A stretch of 23,037 bases of DNA from Comamonas sp. (GCA_019236485.1 JAFAIY010000555.1:1-23037), one strand, 5' to 3'; counted from the first letter of the stretch, positions 6,842 to 15,615 are shown. Notes: generated by a model not told the origin, from the letters alone. Translations and numbers: made by a program.

Positions 6842-8396
6842 CGCCGCCGGCGGGAGATCCACTTGCAGGCTTGCGGCGACGGCGGCGGCGCTTCTTGGGC
6901 GCAGCGCCCTCGCTCTCGCCAGCCACCTGATCCAGCGGGCTGGCATCCGCCTCGCCCTCGGCCTTCTTCTTGGCCACACGATGCACCTTGGGTGCTGTCT
7001 GCTGCTGGGCGCGCTGGCGCGCGCGCTGCTCGTCGCGGGCCTGGGCAACCAGGTCGTCACGGCGCGTGTCGTCGGCCTGCTGGAATTCCTGCCACCAGCT
7101 ACCCAGGCTTTCTTCCACCTCGCCGATATCGGCACGCAGGCGCATGAAGTCAAAACCGGCGCGGAAACGCGGCTGAGCCACCATGGAGTACGGCGTGGAG
7201 CCGGTGCGCTTGTCGAAGCGCGGCTGCATGACCCAGATTTCACGCATATCGGCAGCCAGCTTGCCGCGGCCCGAGACATCGCCTATGCGCTGGTCGAACA
7301 CCTCGTCGATAGACTCCTGCAGCGCGGGAAAGGGGTGGAAGCCCTTGGCCTGGCGCTTTTCCCAGCCGGCCTTGACGTCCTGCCACAGCACGCAGGCCAG
7401 CAAAAAGCTGGGGGCCACAGGCTTGCCTTCGCTCACGCGGCGGTCGGTGTCGACCAGAGCCGCCTGCACGAAAGGATGGTCGGCACGCTCCATCACCACG
7501 TCGAGCAGCGGATAGATGCCGCGCGACAGGCCCAGCTCCTTGAGCTGGGCCACCGAGGCCAGCGCATGGCCGGTCTGCAGCAGCTTGAGCATTTCGTCGA
7601 ACAGACGGCTTTGCGGCACCTCCTGCAGCAGGGGCTCGCACTCCACCAGGGGCTTTGCCGTCTTGGCCTCGAGCTTGAAGCCCTTGCTGTTGAGCTTGGC
7701 CGCAAAGCGCACGGCGCGGATGATGCGCACCGGGTCCTCGCGGTAGCGCGTGGCCGGATCGCCGATCATGCGCAGCACCTTCTTCTTGGCATCGGCAATG
7801 CCGCCGTGATAGTCGACCACGATCTGTGTCTCGGGGTCGTAATACATGGCGTTGATGGTGAAGTCGCGGCGCGTGGCGTCCTGGTCCTGCGGACCCCAGA
7901 CGTTGTCGCGCAGCACGCGACCGCTCGCATCCACCGCATGCTTCAGCCCTGCCAGCTGCGCCTTGCTGGTGCGCTCGTTGCCATCCACATGCTCGGCCTG
8001 GCTGTTGTCCAGAAAGGCGCGGAAGGTCGAGACCTCAATCACCTCGTTCTCGCGGCCGCGGCCATAGACCACGTGCACGATGCGAAAGCGCTTGCCGATG
8101 ATGAAGGCCCGCCGGAACAGGCTTTTGACCTGCTCGGGCGTGGCATTCGTCGCCACGTCGAAATCCTTGGGCCGCAGGCCCAGCAGCAGGTCGCGCACGG
8201 CGCCGCCCACGATATAGGCCTCGTAGCCCGAGCGCTTCAGAGTCTGGACCACGTCGATCGCGCGGTGGTCCACCAGATTGGGGTCTATGCCATGCACTTG
8301 CACCGGCACTTCCTCACGCTTGCCGAACTTGGGCTTGCGCGAGCGTGGGGCTGCGGGCGCTTTGCCCAGCAGCTTGTCGATAATGGTCTTGATCAT
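6834..8396 (-). CDS. pcnB: Poly(A) polymerase I
   Basis: The protein has 520 residues of the class II nucleotidyltransferase family and adds A-tails to RNA 3' ends, promoting decay. The catalytic head has [13 protein letters not shown] (residues 61-73) and DFDVAT with the metal-binding Asp78 and Asp80. RRDFTINAM is at 176-184, and [21 protein letters not shown] is at 212-232. The N-terminal extension before the head, with [18 protein letters not shown], favours poly(A) polymerase over CCA-adding enzyme. The last about 70 residues form a disordered basic tail with a run of six Arg flanked by Lys (about 501-509), probably RNA-binding. The start overlaps the HAD stop (ATGA), and the stop overlaps folK, so three genes are translationally chained. 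Confidence 0.93.
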   Translation of the reverse strand: MIKTIIDKLLGKAPAAPRSRKPKFGKREEVPVQVHGIDPNLVDHRAIDVVQTLKRSGYEAYIVGGAVRDLLLGLRPKDFDVATNATPEQVKSLFRRAFIIGKRFRIVHVVYGRGRENEVIEVSTFRAFLDNSQAEHVDGNERTSKAQLAGLKHAVDASGRVLRDNVWGPQDQDATRRDFTINAMYYDPETQIVVDYHGGIADAKKKVLRMIGDPATRYREDPVRIIRAVRFAAKLNSKGFKLEAKTAKPLVECEPLLQEVPQSRLFDEMLKLLQTGHALASVAQLKELGLSRGIYPLLDVVMERADHPFVQAALVDTDRRVSEGKPVAPSFLLACVLWQDVKAGWEKRQAKGFHPFPALQESIDEVFDQRIGDVSGRGKLAADMREIWVMQPRFDKRTGSTPYSMVAQPRFRAGFDFMRLRADIGEVEESLGSWWQEFQQADDTRRDDLVAQARDEQRARQRAQQQTAPKVHRVAKKKAEGEADASPLDQVAGESEGAAPKKRRRRRRKPASGSPAGGDE

Positions 8397-9097
8397 GGTG
8401 CTTCGCTAAATAGGTCCACGATGCGCCAGCCGCGTTCCTCGGCCAGGGCGCGCAGGTGCGCATCGGGGTTGGTGGCCACCGGGTGATCCACTTTTTCAAG
8501 CAGGGGCACATCGTTCATGGAATCGCTGTAGAAGGTGGATTCCACATCCTCCCAGGCCAGGTCGCGCGCGGCCAGCCAGTCGGTCATGCGCACCACCTTG
8601 CCTTCACGCATATTCGGAGTGCCGGCGATCTCACCGGTAAACCAGCCGCTGGCATCGCGTGCGAGCTCGGTGGCCAGCAGATGCTGCACACCAAACGCTT
8701 CGGCGATGGGACGGGTCACGAATTCGTTGGTCGCCGAGGTGATGACCACGATGTCGCCCGCCTGCAGATGCTCTTGCACCAGCGCCAGGGCCGCAGGCTT
8801 CATTGCCGGACGGATCACCTCGTCCATGAAGCGCTGATGCGCGGCGTTCGCTTCGGCCTCGCCGCGCTGGACCACGGCCGCCGTGGCAAAGCGCACATAG
8901 TCGGGCACATTGAGCCGGCCCGCCTGGTAGTCGGCAAAGAAGGCATCGTTCCGACGGCCGAACGCCTCGCGGTCGCACCAGCCTATGGCGATGGAGAACT
9001 CGCCCCAGCCATGATCGGAGTCCAGCGGCAGCAGCGTGTGGTCCAGGTCGAACAGCGCCAGCTTCGGCTTGTTCGGCGATTCAGAAGAAGTCGACAT
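8393..9097 (-). CDS. HAD-superfamily subfamily IB phosphatase (SerB-like)
   Basis: From the ATG at 9097 the protein has 234 residues. Upstream in-frame codons encode a Cys/Trp-rich stretch unlike the family, so I reject the longer start. Motif I is FDLDHTLLPLDSD, with nucleophile Asp17 and general acid Asp19. Motif II is ITSATN, motif III includes the Lys of REGKV, and motif IV is YSDSMNDVPLL. This set defines HAD-IB enzymes, which include phosphoserine phosphatase-like proteins and the CicA type. The substrate cannot be set from sequence; a small phosphorylated metabolite is likely. It sits between hda and pcnB, and its stop overlaps the pcnB start by 4 bases. Confidence 0.88.
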   Translation of the reverse strand: MSTSSESPNKPKLALFDLDHTLLPLDSDHGWGEFSIAIGWCDREAFGRRNDAFFADYQAGRLNVPDYVRFATAAVVQRGEAEANAAHQRFMDEVIRPAMKPAALALVQEHLQAGDIVVITSATNEFVTRPIAEAFGVQHLLATELARDASGWFTGEIAGTPNMREGKVVRMTDWLAARDLAWEDVESTFYSDSMNDVPLLEKVDHPVATNPDAHLRALAEERGWRIVDLFSEAP

Positions 9098-9154
9098 GCA
9101 AATCCAACAAAAAGTGCTGTGGCAGGGCCAGAGCAGAGAGCAAGGCACGCGGCT

Positions 9155-9862
9155 TCACTCGGTTTCCAGCATGGTCTTGAGCAGCGGGATCGTGATGGCG
9201 CGCTTGTTGCGCAATGCAAAGCCGTCCAGCATGTCCAGCAATTGCATCAGAGAGCCCAGATCGCGCGAAAAGCGCCTGAGCATGTAATCCATCACTTCGT
9301 CGCTCAAGAACACGCCACGGGCATCGGCTTCCTGACGCAGCACGGCGCGGCGCGCGGACTCATCGAGCAGATGCAGCTGGTAGACATGGCCCCAGCCCAG
9401 GCGCGTGCGCAAATCCTCGCGCAGCTTGAGGTCCGCCACCGGCAGCTGGCCGGCGGCCAGCACCCAGCGCGGCAGGCCGGTCGCGGGGCTGGTGGCATTC
9501 ACAAACCAGTTGAAGGCCCGGGCCTGCTGCAGCGGCGTGTAGATGTCCACATCGTCCATGAGCACGGCGGCCCAGCGTTCATCGAACTCCGGCGGGAAGG
9601 GAGTGGATGCATCCATCCAGCCCACCAGGGCTCCCTGCTCGCGCAGCGCCTCGCGCACGGCCTTGAGCAAATGGGTCTTGCCGGAGCCCGACTCGCCCCA
9701 CAGGTAGGTGGGCACCGGAGTCCGGGTCTGCCGCAGCTGGCCGTCGCCCACCCAATGACGCAGATGATCGATCAGCGCCGCATTGGGTCCCACAAAAAAG
9801 CGCGACAAGGTCGGGCTGGACGCCATGCTGATATCCAGAGCCAGCTGCTTCATCTGCGACAT
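9155..9862 (-). CDS. hda: DnaA regulatory inactivator Hda
   Basis: This 235-residue AAA+ protein binds the DNA-loaded sliding clamp and stimulates ATP hydrolysis by DnaA, preventing over-initiation. The N-terminus MSQMKQLALDI contains a clamp-binding Q-L-x-L-type motif. Walker A is GESGSGKTHL (residues 56-65), Walker B is AVLMDDVD (99-106), and a sensor-II-type Arg is in RRFSRDLGSL near residue 200. It lacks the DnaA DNA-binding domain, and the length fits Hda. The ATG at 9862 is preceded by AGGAAAGG about 13 nt upstream; Met4 (9853) is an alternative start. It is the first gene of the minus-strand operon, with 57 bp to the HAD gene. Confidence 0.92.
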   Translation of the reverse strand: MSQMKQLALDISMASSPTLSRFFVGPNAALIDHLRHWVGDGQLRQTRTPVPTYLWGESGSGKTHLLKAVREALREQGALVGWMDASTPFPPEFDERWAAVLMDDVDIYTPLQQARAFNWFVNATSPATGLPRWVLAAGQLPVADLKLREDLRTRLGWGHVYQLHLLDESARRAVLRQEADARGVFLSDEVMDYMLRRFSRDLGSLMQLLDMLDGFALRNKRAITIPLLKTMLETE

Positions 9863-10209
9863 ATGCGCAGCGCCCCCTTTCCTGGGCATGCAAAAGCCCA
9901 TGTGGCGAAGTCTGGCAGTAGATTCATCAACATCGATGTGGAAGAAGCAAAGGCCCGGAATGCATTCCGATCAGGCCAGGCCCCAGGCCCCAGCATGATC
10001 TCACGGTAACAAAAACACCAATTTTAGTCTGCGTCTGCAGCTCCCGCCCGGCTTGCGGCCGTTTTTGCCTACCGGCTTTGTTGTGCCCAGGCCATGAATG
10101 CTGCAGCAAAACCCTTTGGTGCGAGTCCCGGCCGCCCGCATACGGGGCGGGGAGCCGTAGAATCCCGGGGTTCCCGCCCACCCAGGGCGCACCCGCACCG
10201 GATCCATCG
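9863..10209. other. Divergent control region between hda and purM
   Basis: These 347 bp must carry promoters for both directions. On the plus strand TAGAAT (10158-10163) is a good -10 match about 47 bp before purM, but no convincing -35 lies 17 bp upstream. An A-rich patch at 10008-10026 (aacaaaaacacc and following) interrupts the GC-rich sequence and is the likeliest promoter core for hda. I see no riboswitch-like fold or terminator. Confidence 0.4.
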
Positions 10210-11262
10210 ATGAGCTCTTCCGCATCCTCCTCTACCCCCATTTCCTACAAAGACGCTGGTGTTGACATCGACGCTGGCGATGCACTGGTCGAACGCATCA
10301 AGCCCCTGGCCAAGAAAACCCTGCGCGAAGGCGTGATGGCAGGTATCGGCGGCTTCGGTGCGCTGTTCGAAGTGCCCAAGCGCTACAAGGAGCCCGTGCT
10401 GGTTTCCGGCACCGACGGCGTGGGCACCAAGCTCAAGCTGGCGTTCGAATGGAATATGCATGACACCGTGGGCATCGACCTAGTGGCCATGAGCGTGAAC
10501 GATGTGCTGGTGCAAGGCGCCGAGCCCCTGTTCTTCCTCGACTACTTCGCTTGCGGCAAGCTGCATGTGGACACCGCCGCTGCCGTGGTCGGCGGCATCG
10601 CCAAGGGCTGCGAGCTGTCCGGCTGCGCGCTGATCGGCGGCGAAACCGCCGAGATGCCCGGCATGTACCCCGATGGCGAATACGACCTCGCGGGCTTTGC
10701 CGTGGGCGCCGTCGAAAAGTCCAAGATCCTCACGGGTCAGGACGTCAAGCCCGGCGACGTGGTGCTGGGCCTGGCCTCGCACGGCGTGCACTCCAACGGC
10801 TTCTCTCTGGTGCGCAAGTGCATAGAGCGTGCCGAAGCCCAGGGCAGCCTGCCCGAGTCCCTGGACGGCAAGCCCTTCAAGGCCGCCATCATGGAACCCA
10901 CGCGCCTGTACGTGAAGAACGTGCTGGCCGCGCTGGCCAAGCACCCCATCAAGGCCCTGGCCCACATCACCGGCGGCGGCCTGCTGGAGAACATTCCCCG
11001 CGTGCTGCCCGAAGGCACGGCGGCCCACCTGAAGGCCGGCAGCTGGCCCCAGACCGAGCTGTTCGCCTGGCTGCAGAAGACCGCCGGCATCGACGATATC
11101 GAGATGAACCGCACGTTCAACAACGGCATCGGCATGGTGGTGGTGGTGGCGGCCGAAGAGGCTGCGGCCACGGCAGCGACCCTGGCCGAGCTGGGCGAGA
11201 AGGTCTACACCATTGGCGCCATTGCCGAACTCGGCGCCGGCAAGCCGGTTGAAGTGCGCTAA
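10210..11262 (+). CDS. purM: Phosphoribosylformylglycinamidine cyclo-ligase (AIR synthetase)
   Basis: The enzyme has 350 residues and closes the imidazole ring of 5-aminoimidazole ribonucleotide, step five of purine synthesis, using ATP. After a short Ser-rich start come [12 protein letters not shown], the beta-alpha segment [14 protein letters not shown], the nucleotide loop [14 protein letters not shown], and the dimer-core stretch [35 protein letters not shown] and the C-terminal [14 protein letters not shown] are also classic PurM blocks. I chose the ATG at 10210 because the upstream open frame does not resemble the family. No clear Shine-Dalgarno sequence precedes it. Codon use is strongly biased to C/G-ending codons, as in well-expressed genes. 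The permease gene follows after 36 bp. Confidence 0.95.
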   Translation: MSSSASSSTPISYKDAGVDIDAGDALVERIKPLAKKTLREGVMAGIGGFGALFEVPKRYKEPVLVSGTDGVGTKLKLAFEWNMHDTVGIDLVAMSVNDVLVQGAEPLFFLDYFACGKLHVDTAAAVVGGIAKGCELSGCALIGGETAEMPGMYPDGEYDLAGFAVGAVEKSKILTGQDVKPGDVVLGLASHGVHSNGFSLVRKCIERAEAQGSLPESLDGKPFKAAIMEPTRLYVKNVLAALAKHPIKALAHITGGGLLENIPRVLPEGTAAHLKAGSWPQTELFAWLQKTAGIDDIEMNRTFNNGIGMVVVVAAEEAAATAATLAELGEKVYTIGAIAELGAGKPVEVR

Positions 11263-11298
11263 TCTCGTTACCTATCGCATCAGCCCTGTTCAGCTTGC

Positions 11299-12360
11299 AT
11301 GACGCAGCACCTGCCCGCTCCCATCGTCCTCGAGCAGCCAGCACCTTTGAGCAAGGTCGTGCTGGCCAGCTATCTGTTGATGGCAGCGGCGCTGCTGCTG
11401 GTCATGCACCAGGGGCTGCTGCCCGGCCTGCTCTGCGTTTGCGTGGGCTTTCTGATCACGCGGGCGCTGACCCGGCTGCTGGCCCGGGCCGACCGGCGCC
11501 CGCGTGCGCCGGACGTGCTGCCGCGCTGGGCCCAGGTCGTGGCCACGACCATCGTCATCCTGGCACCGCTGCTGCTGCTTAGCGGCGCGCTGTCCCAGAC
11601 GCGCAGCTATATCACCGGGGCACCGGCGCAGTACAAGGAACTGCTGGACTATCTGTCCAGCACGGTGCTGGAGCTGCGCGACAAGCTGCCCGCCGACATC
11701 GCAGCCCAGCTGCCCGAAGGCGCGCAGGAAATCCAGCGCCTTCTGTCCCACTACCTGACAACCAAGGCCGGCATGCTGGCCTATGCGGGCCGCGCCTGGC
11801 TGACCGGCCTGCTCTACGCCTATGTAGGCCTCATCATCGGCGCCCTGGCCGCCGTGCGCCCCATCGCTCTGCACCGCCCGCGGCTGATCGCGGCCCTGCA
11901 CCAGCGGATTCTGTTTTTTGGCGATGCCTTCCGCCAGATCGTGGCCGCCCAGTTCTGGATCGCGGCTTTCAACACCTTTCTGACCGCCTGCTTTCTGCTC
12001 TTCGTGCTGCCGATCTGGAAGCTGGAGCTGCCCTATACCCCGGCGCTGATCACGCTCACGTTTTTTGCGGGCCTGATCCCCATCGTCGGCAATCTGCTGT
12101 GCAACACGGTGATGACGGTGGTAGGCCTGTCGGTCTCGCCCGTGGCCGCCGCGGCCTGCCTGGCGTTTCTGATCCTGATTCACAAGGCCGAATATGTGAT
12201 CAACGCCAAGGTGGTTGGCACCCGCACCCATATGGGCGTGTGGGAGCTGCTGGCCGTGATGTTTGTGGCCGAATCCGTTTTCGGCCCCGCGGGCCTGGTG
12301 GCCGCACCGCTGTTCTACGCCTATCTCAAGAAAGAGCTTGAGAACCTGAAGCTGGCCTGA
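11299..12360 (+). CDS. AI-2E family transporter (PerM-like permease)
   Basis: The 353-residue polytopic membrane protein has an N-terminal hydrophobic hairpin (about residues 22-55), another segment after residue 70, and an amphipathic periplasmic-type middle (about 100-160). A C-terminal block of helices includes PALITLTFFAGLIPIVGN, where the FxxGLIPxVGN pattern marks the family. Members were named after a proposed autoinducer-2 exporter, but most have no proven substrate, and some behave as cation or proton antiporters. It is probably co-transcribed with purM, an arrangement seen near hda and purM in many proteobacteria. It ends 6 bp from the convergent SirB1-like gene. Confidence 0.85.
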   Translation: MTQHLPAPIVLEQPAPLSKVVLASYLLMAAALLLVMHQGLLPGLLCVCVGFLITRALTRLLARADRRPRAPDVLPRWAQVVATTIVILAPLLLLSGALSQTRSYITGAPAQYKELLDYLSSTVLELRDKLPADIAAQLPEGAQEIQRLLSHYLTTKAGMLAYAGRAWLTGLLYAYVGLIIGALAAVRPIALHRPRLIAALHQRILFFGDAFRQIVAAQFWIAAFNTFLTACFLLFVLPIWKLELPYTPALITLTFFAGLIPIVGNLLCNTVMTVVGLSVSPVAAAACLAFLILIHKAEYVINAKVVGTRTHMGVWELLAVMFVAESVFGPAGLVAAPLFYAYLKKELENLKLA

Positions 12361-12366
12361 GAGCGC

Positions 12367-13215
12367 TCACAGCTCGCTGCGCAGCCTGCGTAGCACTTCC
12401 TCGATCAGAATCGCGTCTTGCGCCGGCGCGAACTGCACATAGCGCTCCAGATCCGCGAGGGCGCGCTCGCCCACACCCCATTCGGCATAGGCCAGGCCGC
12501 GGTCGCGCAGCAGCTCCACATGGCCGGGCAGCAGGAGCATCAGCCTGTTGATGACGGCCACCAGCATCGGCCAGTCGCGCTGGGACAGATAGATTTCCTG
12601 CAGATTGCGCAGCATGCGCTCCACGATGTCGCGCGGACGCGCGGCCTGCAGATACAGCCCCAGGGGCGCGGCCTCGCTGGACTCTATGCCTGCCCTGTCG
12701 AGAAACGGCTGCAGGCGCTCGGCCAGGCCCGCGGCCGAGAAGGACTCGCCGCTCAGCGGGTCCAGCACCACCTGCCCCTGCGGCAGCAGCACCTTGACCA
12801 GGAAATGCCCGGGAAAGCCTATGCCCTCCACCGGCAGGCCTATGCCCGCGGCCAGCTCCAGCCAGATCAGCGCCACGCTGATGGGAATGCCGCGCCGCGT
12901 CTGCAGCACATGGTGGATATGGCTGTTGGCGGGGTCGTAGTAATCGTTGAGATTGCCCGCGAAGCCCAGCTCGCCGTAGAAGAACTTGTTGAGCGTGCTG
13001 AGCTTGCGCAGCCCGTCGCTTTCGCCGGCCAGGCGCCGGGCCAGCCGCACCTGCAGGCGGTCCAGATCGGCCAGCACGCCTTGCAGGTCCAGATCGGGCT
13101 CGGCATCCTGAGCGATGCTGATCGCGGCCTCCATCAGCGCAAAGTTCTCGTCGCTTTGCACCAGAGAGGCAAAGTACTTCAGGGCCGTAGGGTGCTCGTC
13201 AATCGTCCAGCTCAT
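12367..13215 (-). CDS. SirB1 family transglutaminase-like / TPR protein
   Basis: This 282-residue cytoplasmic protein has a helical N-terminal part. The conserved SirB1/UPF0162 core follows: FFYGELGFAGNLNDYYDPAN, then RRGIPISVALIWLELA, then GFPGHFLVKV with the conserved His. The C-terminal part from about residue 190 is made of helices resembling one or two TPR units (RDIVERMLRNLQEIY and AYAEWGVGERALADLERYV). The core resembles transglutaminase-like folds, but the activity is unproven. Some relatives sit near peptide release factor methylation genes; here it is alone, downstream of murJ on the same strand with a 101-bp gap, and it may be read from murJ. Confidence 0.85.
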   Translation of the reverse strand: MSWTIDEHPTALKYFASLVQSDENFALMEAAISIAQDAEPDLDLQGVLADLDRLQVRLARRLAGESDGLRKLSTLNKFFYGELGFAGNLNDYYDPANSHIHHVLQTRRGIPISVALIWLELAAGIGLPVEGIGFPGHFLVKVLLPQGQVVLDPLSGESFSAAGLAERLQPFLDRAGIESSEAAPLGLYLQAARPRDIVERMLRNLQEIYLSQRDWPMLVAVINRLMLLLPGHVELLRDRGLAYAEWGVGERALADLERYVQFAPAQDAILIEEVLRRLRSEL

Positions 13216-13266
13216 AGCCGCTTTGTAAGCCGGTCGCGCACGACTTGCAAGCGAAATCCCTCTGAT

Positions 13267-13285
13267 GCGCAGGCACTACCTGCGC
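13267..13285. repeat. GCGCAGG-CACTA-CCTGCGC inverted repeat
   Basis: Perfect 7-bp arms with a 5-nt loop lie in the gap between murJ and the SirB1-like gene. No T-run follows on the minus strand. It may be a weak terminator, a processing hairpin or an operator for the SirB1-like gene about 52 bp away. Confidence 0.4.
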
Positions 13286-13316
13286 TGACAGCTCACTTTT
13301 CATGAGCACAAGAGAC

Positions 13317-14882
13317 TCAGCGGCGCAGCAGCTGGCGCAGATTCAGCCCCGCCAGCCTGAGCACGCCGAAGTACAGCACGGCCGCTGCCGCCATCAAGGC
13401 CGCCAGCAGGCCGGCGCGCAGCAGGCTGTGGGCGCGCAGGCCCACCCAGTCGAAATGCTGGCTGCCCCAGAGCAGCAGCACGGCCAGCAGCGCGCTGGCC
13501 GCCACCACCTGCAGGCAGAACTTGAGCCAGCCCGGCTTGGGCTGGTAGACGCCGCGGCGCAGCAACCCGGTCAGCAGCCATGTGGCATTGACCAGGGCCG
13601 CCAGACCTATGGACAGCGCCAGACCCGTGTGCGCCAGCCATGGCACCAGCACCAGGTTCAGCAGCTGAGTGATGATGAGCACCACGATCGCGATCTTCAC
13701 GGGCGTGCGTATGTCCTGGCTCGCGTAATAGCCGGGCGCCAGCACCTTGATCGCCACCAGGCCCAGCAGGCCCGCCCCATAGCCCATCAGGGCCAGCGCG
13801 ATCTTGCCCACATCGCTGTCGTGCAGGGCGCCGCGATGGAACAGCGTGGCCACCAGCGGCGTCGCAAAGGTCAGCAGGCCCACGGCGCAGGGCACGGCCA
13901 GCAGCACCACCAGGCGCAGCCCCCAGTCCAGCATGTTCGAATAGCGCTCGGCATCGCCGGCCGCCCTGGCGGATGCCAGCTGCGGCGTCAGCACCACGCC
14001 CAGCGCCACGCCCAGCAGCGAGGTGGGGAACTCCATCAGGCGGTCGGCATAGAACAGCCAGGTCACGCTGCCCGGCGCCATATAGGAGGCGATCTGGGTG
14101 TTGATCATCAGCGAGATCTGGGCCACGCCCACACCCAGCAGCGCCGGCCCCATCAGCGCCAGGATGCGGCGCACGCCGGCCTCGCCCCAGGCCTCGCGGA
14201 TCGCGGCGGCCGAAAAGCCGATGCGGGGCATCAGGTCCATGGAGATCAGCGCCGGCAGCTGCACGGCCAGCTGCAGCACGCCGCCCAGCATCACGCCGCC
14301 GGCCATCGCATAGATGGGCTCTATGCCATGTTTTTCCAGCCAGGGCGCGCCCAGCAGCGCCGCCACGATCATGCTGAGATTGAGCAGCACGGGCGTGGCC
14401 GCGGGCACCGCAAACTTCTTCCAGGTATTGAGAATGCCCGCCGACAGCGCCACCAGCGACATGAAGCCTATATAGGGGAACATCCAGCGCGTCATGACCA
14501 CGGCCGCGTGATAGCCGTCGGGCGACTGGCGCAGGCCGCTGGCCAGCAGCCAGACCAGCAGCGGAGCCCCGAGCACGCCCAGTGCGCAGACCGCCATCAG
14601 CGTCCAGAGCAGCATGGTGGCCACATGGCTGATCAGCCGGTGGGTGGCCTCGTCCCCGTTCTGGGTCTTGCTGGCCGCCAGCACGGGCACGAAAGCCTGG
14701 CTGAAAGCCCCTTCGGCAAACAGGCGCCGGAACAGATTGGGAATCCTGAAGGCGACATTGAACGCATCGGTGAGCGCGTTGGCGCCGAACATGGAGGCCA
14801 TGAGCAGATCGCGTACCAGCCCCGAAATGCGGGAGGCCAGCGTCAGCAGGGATACGGTGGAGGCGGCTTTGAACAGTGACAC
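13317..14882 (-). CDS. murJ: Lipid II flippase MurJ
   Basis: The protein has 521 residues from a GTG start at 14882 and about 14 hydrophobic helices of the MOP superfamily. It flips lipid II across the inner membrane for peptidoglycan synthesis. Using this start, residues Arg18, Arg24, Asp39 and Arg52 fall exactly on the positions essential in the E. coli protein. The motifs are SRISGLVRD, TDAFNVAFRIPNLFRRLFAEGAFSQAF and YADRLMEFP. That agreement, and length near the usual 510-520, argues against the longer reading from 15056, which would begin inside the rpsT promoter region. It is divergent from rpsT. Confidence 0.93.
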   Translation of the reverse strand: MSLFKAASTVSLLTLASRISGLVRDLLMASMFGANALTDAFNVAFRIPNLFRRLFAEGAFSQAFVPVLAASKTQNGDEATHRLISHVATMLLWTLMAVCALGVLGAPLLVWLLASGLRQSPDGYHAAVVMTRWMFPYIGFMSLVALSAGILNTWKKFAVPAATPVLLNLSMIVAALLGAPWLEKHGIEPIYAMAGGVMLGGVLQLAVQLPALISMDLMPRIGFSAAAIREAWGEAGVRRILALMGPALLGVGVAQISLMINTQIASYMAPGSVTWLFYADRLMEFPTSLLGVALGVVLTPQLASARAAGDAERYSNMLDWGLRLVVLLAVPCAVGLLTFATPLVATLFHRGALHDSDVGKIALALMGYGAGLLGLVAIKVLAPGYYASQDIRTPVKIAIVVLIITQLLNLVLVPWLAHTGLALSIGLAALVNATWLLTGLLRRGVYQPKPGWLKFCLQVVAASALLAVLLLWGSQHFDWVGLRAHSLLRAGLLAALMAAAAVLYFGVLRLAGLNLRQLLRR

Positions 14883-15064
14883 GCAGCGAAGTGTATGCGT
14901 TCGCGGCAGGCGCCGCTGGCCGATCTGCAAGCTTTGCACTCTGTAGCAACCAGGGCCCGCACGCGGCCGGTTCGGCCCACGGCCTGAAGACCAGATGCAG
15001 CCCCCCCGGCCGGCCACGGCAAGCCGCCTCCCAAGCGGGGGCCACGCGAGCGCCAAGAGGCTGC
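14883..15064. other. Divergent gap between murJ and rpsT
   Basis: There is no gene here. Near 14928-14940 a small TGCAA-GCT-TTGCA repeat occurs in the murJ promoter area. No clear -10/-35 pair for murJ is visible on the minus strand. Confidence 0.4.
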
Positions 15065-15070
15065 TATAAT
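15065..15070 (+). promoter_or_regulatory. rpsT promoter -10 element
   Basis: A perfect TATAAT lies 45 bp upstream of rpsT and is followed by a GC-rich discriminator (ccgcgg), as is common at growth-rate-controlled ribosomal promoters. The -35 position (around 15042) is GC-rich with no good match. Confidence 0.65.
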
Positions 15071-15114
15071 CCGCGGTTTGCTGACATCATCCTCAGACAC
15101 AAGGAATACATACC

Positions 15115-15408
15115 ATGGCAACTAAGGCCAAGAAGAACCCCCGCCTGGCATCCGGCCGCAAGCGCGCCCGCCAGAACGTCAAGCTGAACGCAGCCAACAC
15201 CTCGCTGCGTTCCAAGTACCGCACCGCTGTCAAGAATGTCGAGAAGGCTGTTGTGGCCGGCGACAAGACCAAGGCAGCTGAACTGTTTGCCAAGGCTCAG
15301 TCCGTGATCGACGCGATCGCCGACAAGGGCATTTTCCACAAGAACAAGGCTGCTCGCGATAAGAGCCGCCTGTCCGCCAAGGTCAAGACCCTGGCTCTGG
15401 CTGCTTAA
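15115..15408 (+). CDS. rpsT: 30S ribosomal protein S20
   Basis: This 97-residue, very basic, all-helical protein of the small ribosomal subunit binds 16S rRNA. It shows the S20 pattern [20 protein letters not shown] at the start, the central [13 protein letters not shown] and the C-terminal [19 protein letters not shown]. Codon use is highly biased, with mostly Lys AAG and Ala GCT/GCC, as expected for a highly expressed gene. A clear AAGGA Shine-Dalgarno sequence lies about 9 nt before the ATG. It is monocistronic, with its own promoter, 3' hairpin and terminator. Confidence 0.97.
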   Translation: MATKAKKNPRLASGRKRARQNVKLNAANTSLRSKYRTAVKNVEKAVVAGDKTKAAELFAKAQSVIDAIADKGIFHKNKAARDKSRLSAKVKTLALAA

Positions 15409-15427
15409 TCACAGCCTCACTCAAGCA

Positions 15428-15447
15428 CGGATGACTTCGGTCATCTG
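15428..15447 (+). other. UUCG-capped hairpin after rpsT
   Basis: GATGAC (15430-15435) and GTCATC (15440-15445) close a TTCG tetraloop on a C-G pair, the especially stable cUUCGg type. A G-U and a C-G pair extend the stem to 8. It begins 20 nt after the rpsT stop and has no T-run, so it probably stabilises the mRNA 3' end rather than terminating transcription. Confidence 0.5.
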
Positions 15448-15481
15448 CCGTTTGTAACGGGTGCGCTGTCAGCAAAACATC

Positions 15482-15507
15482 AAAACCGCCTCAGGGCGGT
15501 TTTTTTG
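15482..15507 (+). terminator. Rho-independent terminator of rpsT
   Basis: AAAACCGCC (15482-15490) pairs with GGCGGTTTT (15495-15503) over a 4-nt loop and runs into TTTTTTT. It lies 74 nt after the stop codon. Confidence 0.9.
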
Positions 15508-15591
15508 TTGCCCGAAATTTCCTGCGCCATCCGCCGCGCATGCCGCCAAGTACACCTCGCCGGCAGCTAGCACGCTACGCACTAGTACGAA
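15508..15591. other. Upstream part of the mqo control region
   Basis: This is non-coding sequence between the rpsT terminator and the FNR-type box. It contains two CTAG tetranucleotides (15567-15570, 15582-15585) 15 bp apart, within an imperfect inverted repeat (CTAGCACG / CGCACTAG, 6 of 8 pairs) centred near 15576. No gene is seen. Confidence 0.4.
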
Positions 15592-15605
15592 TTGATTAGC
15601 ATCAA
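15592..15605. promoter_or_regulatory. Exact FNR/Anr/CRP-family box upstream of mqo
   Basis: TTGAT-TAGC-ATCAA matches the FNR/Anr consensus TTGAT-N4-ATCAA at all ten specified bases. FNR-type regulators sense oxygen through a 4Fe-4S cluster and bind this palindrome to activate or repress. It lies 131 bp before the mqo start and 85 bp after the rpsT terminator. The transcription start is not defined, so I cannot say whether it activates or represses. Confidence 0.6.
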
Positions 15606-15615
15606 ACTCCGACTT

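Noticed and set aside
8456..10009. 517-codon open frame on the plus strand opposite the HAD gene and hda
   Set aside because: It is a shadow of well-supported minus-strand genes; composition is His/Gln/Arg/Gly-rich without motifs.
10078..10209. 44-codon N-terminal extension of purM
   Set aside because: It contains Cys/Pro-rich sequence not found in PurM and covers the promoter area.
13302..14879. 525-codon open frame on the plus strand opposite murJ
   Set aside because: It is a His/Gln-rich antisense shadow; murJ has every key residue in place.
14883..15056. 58-codon N-terminal extension of murJ
   Set aside because: With the GTG start, Arg18, Arg24, Asp39 and Arg52 match the known essential positions; the extension would reach the rpsT promoter region.
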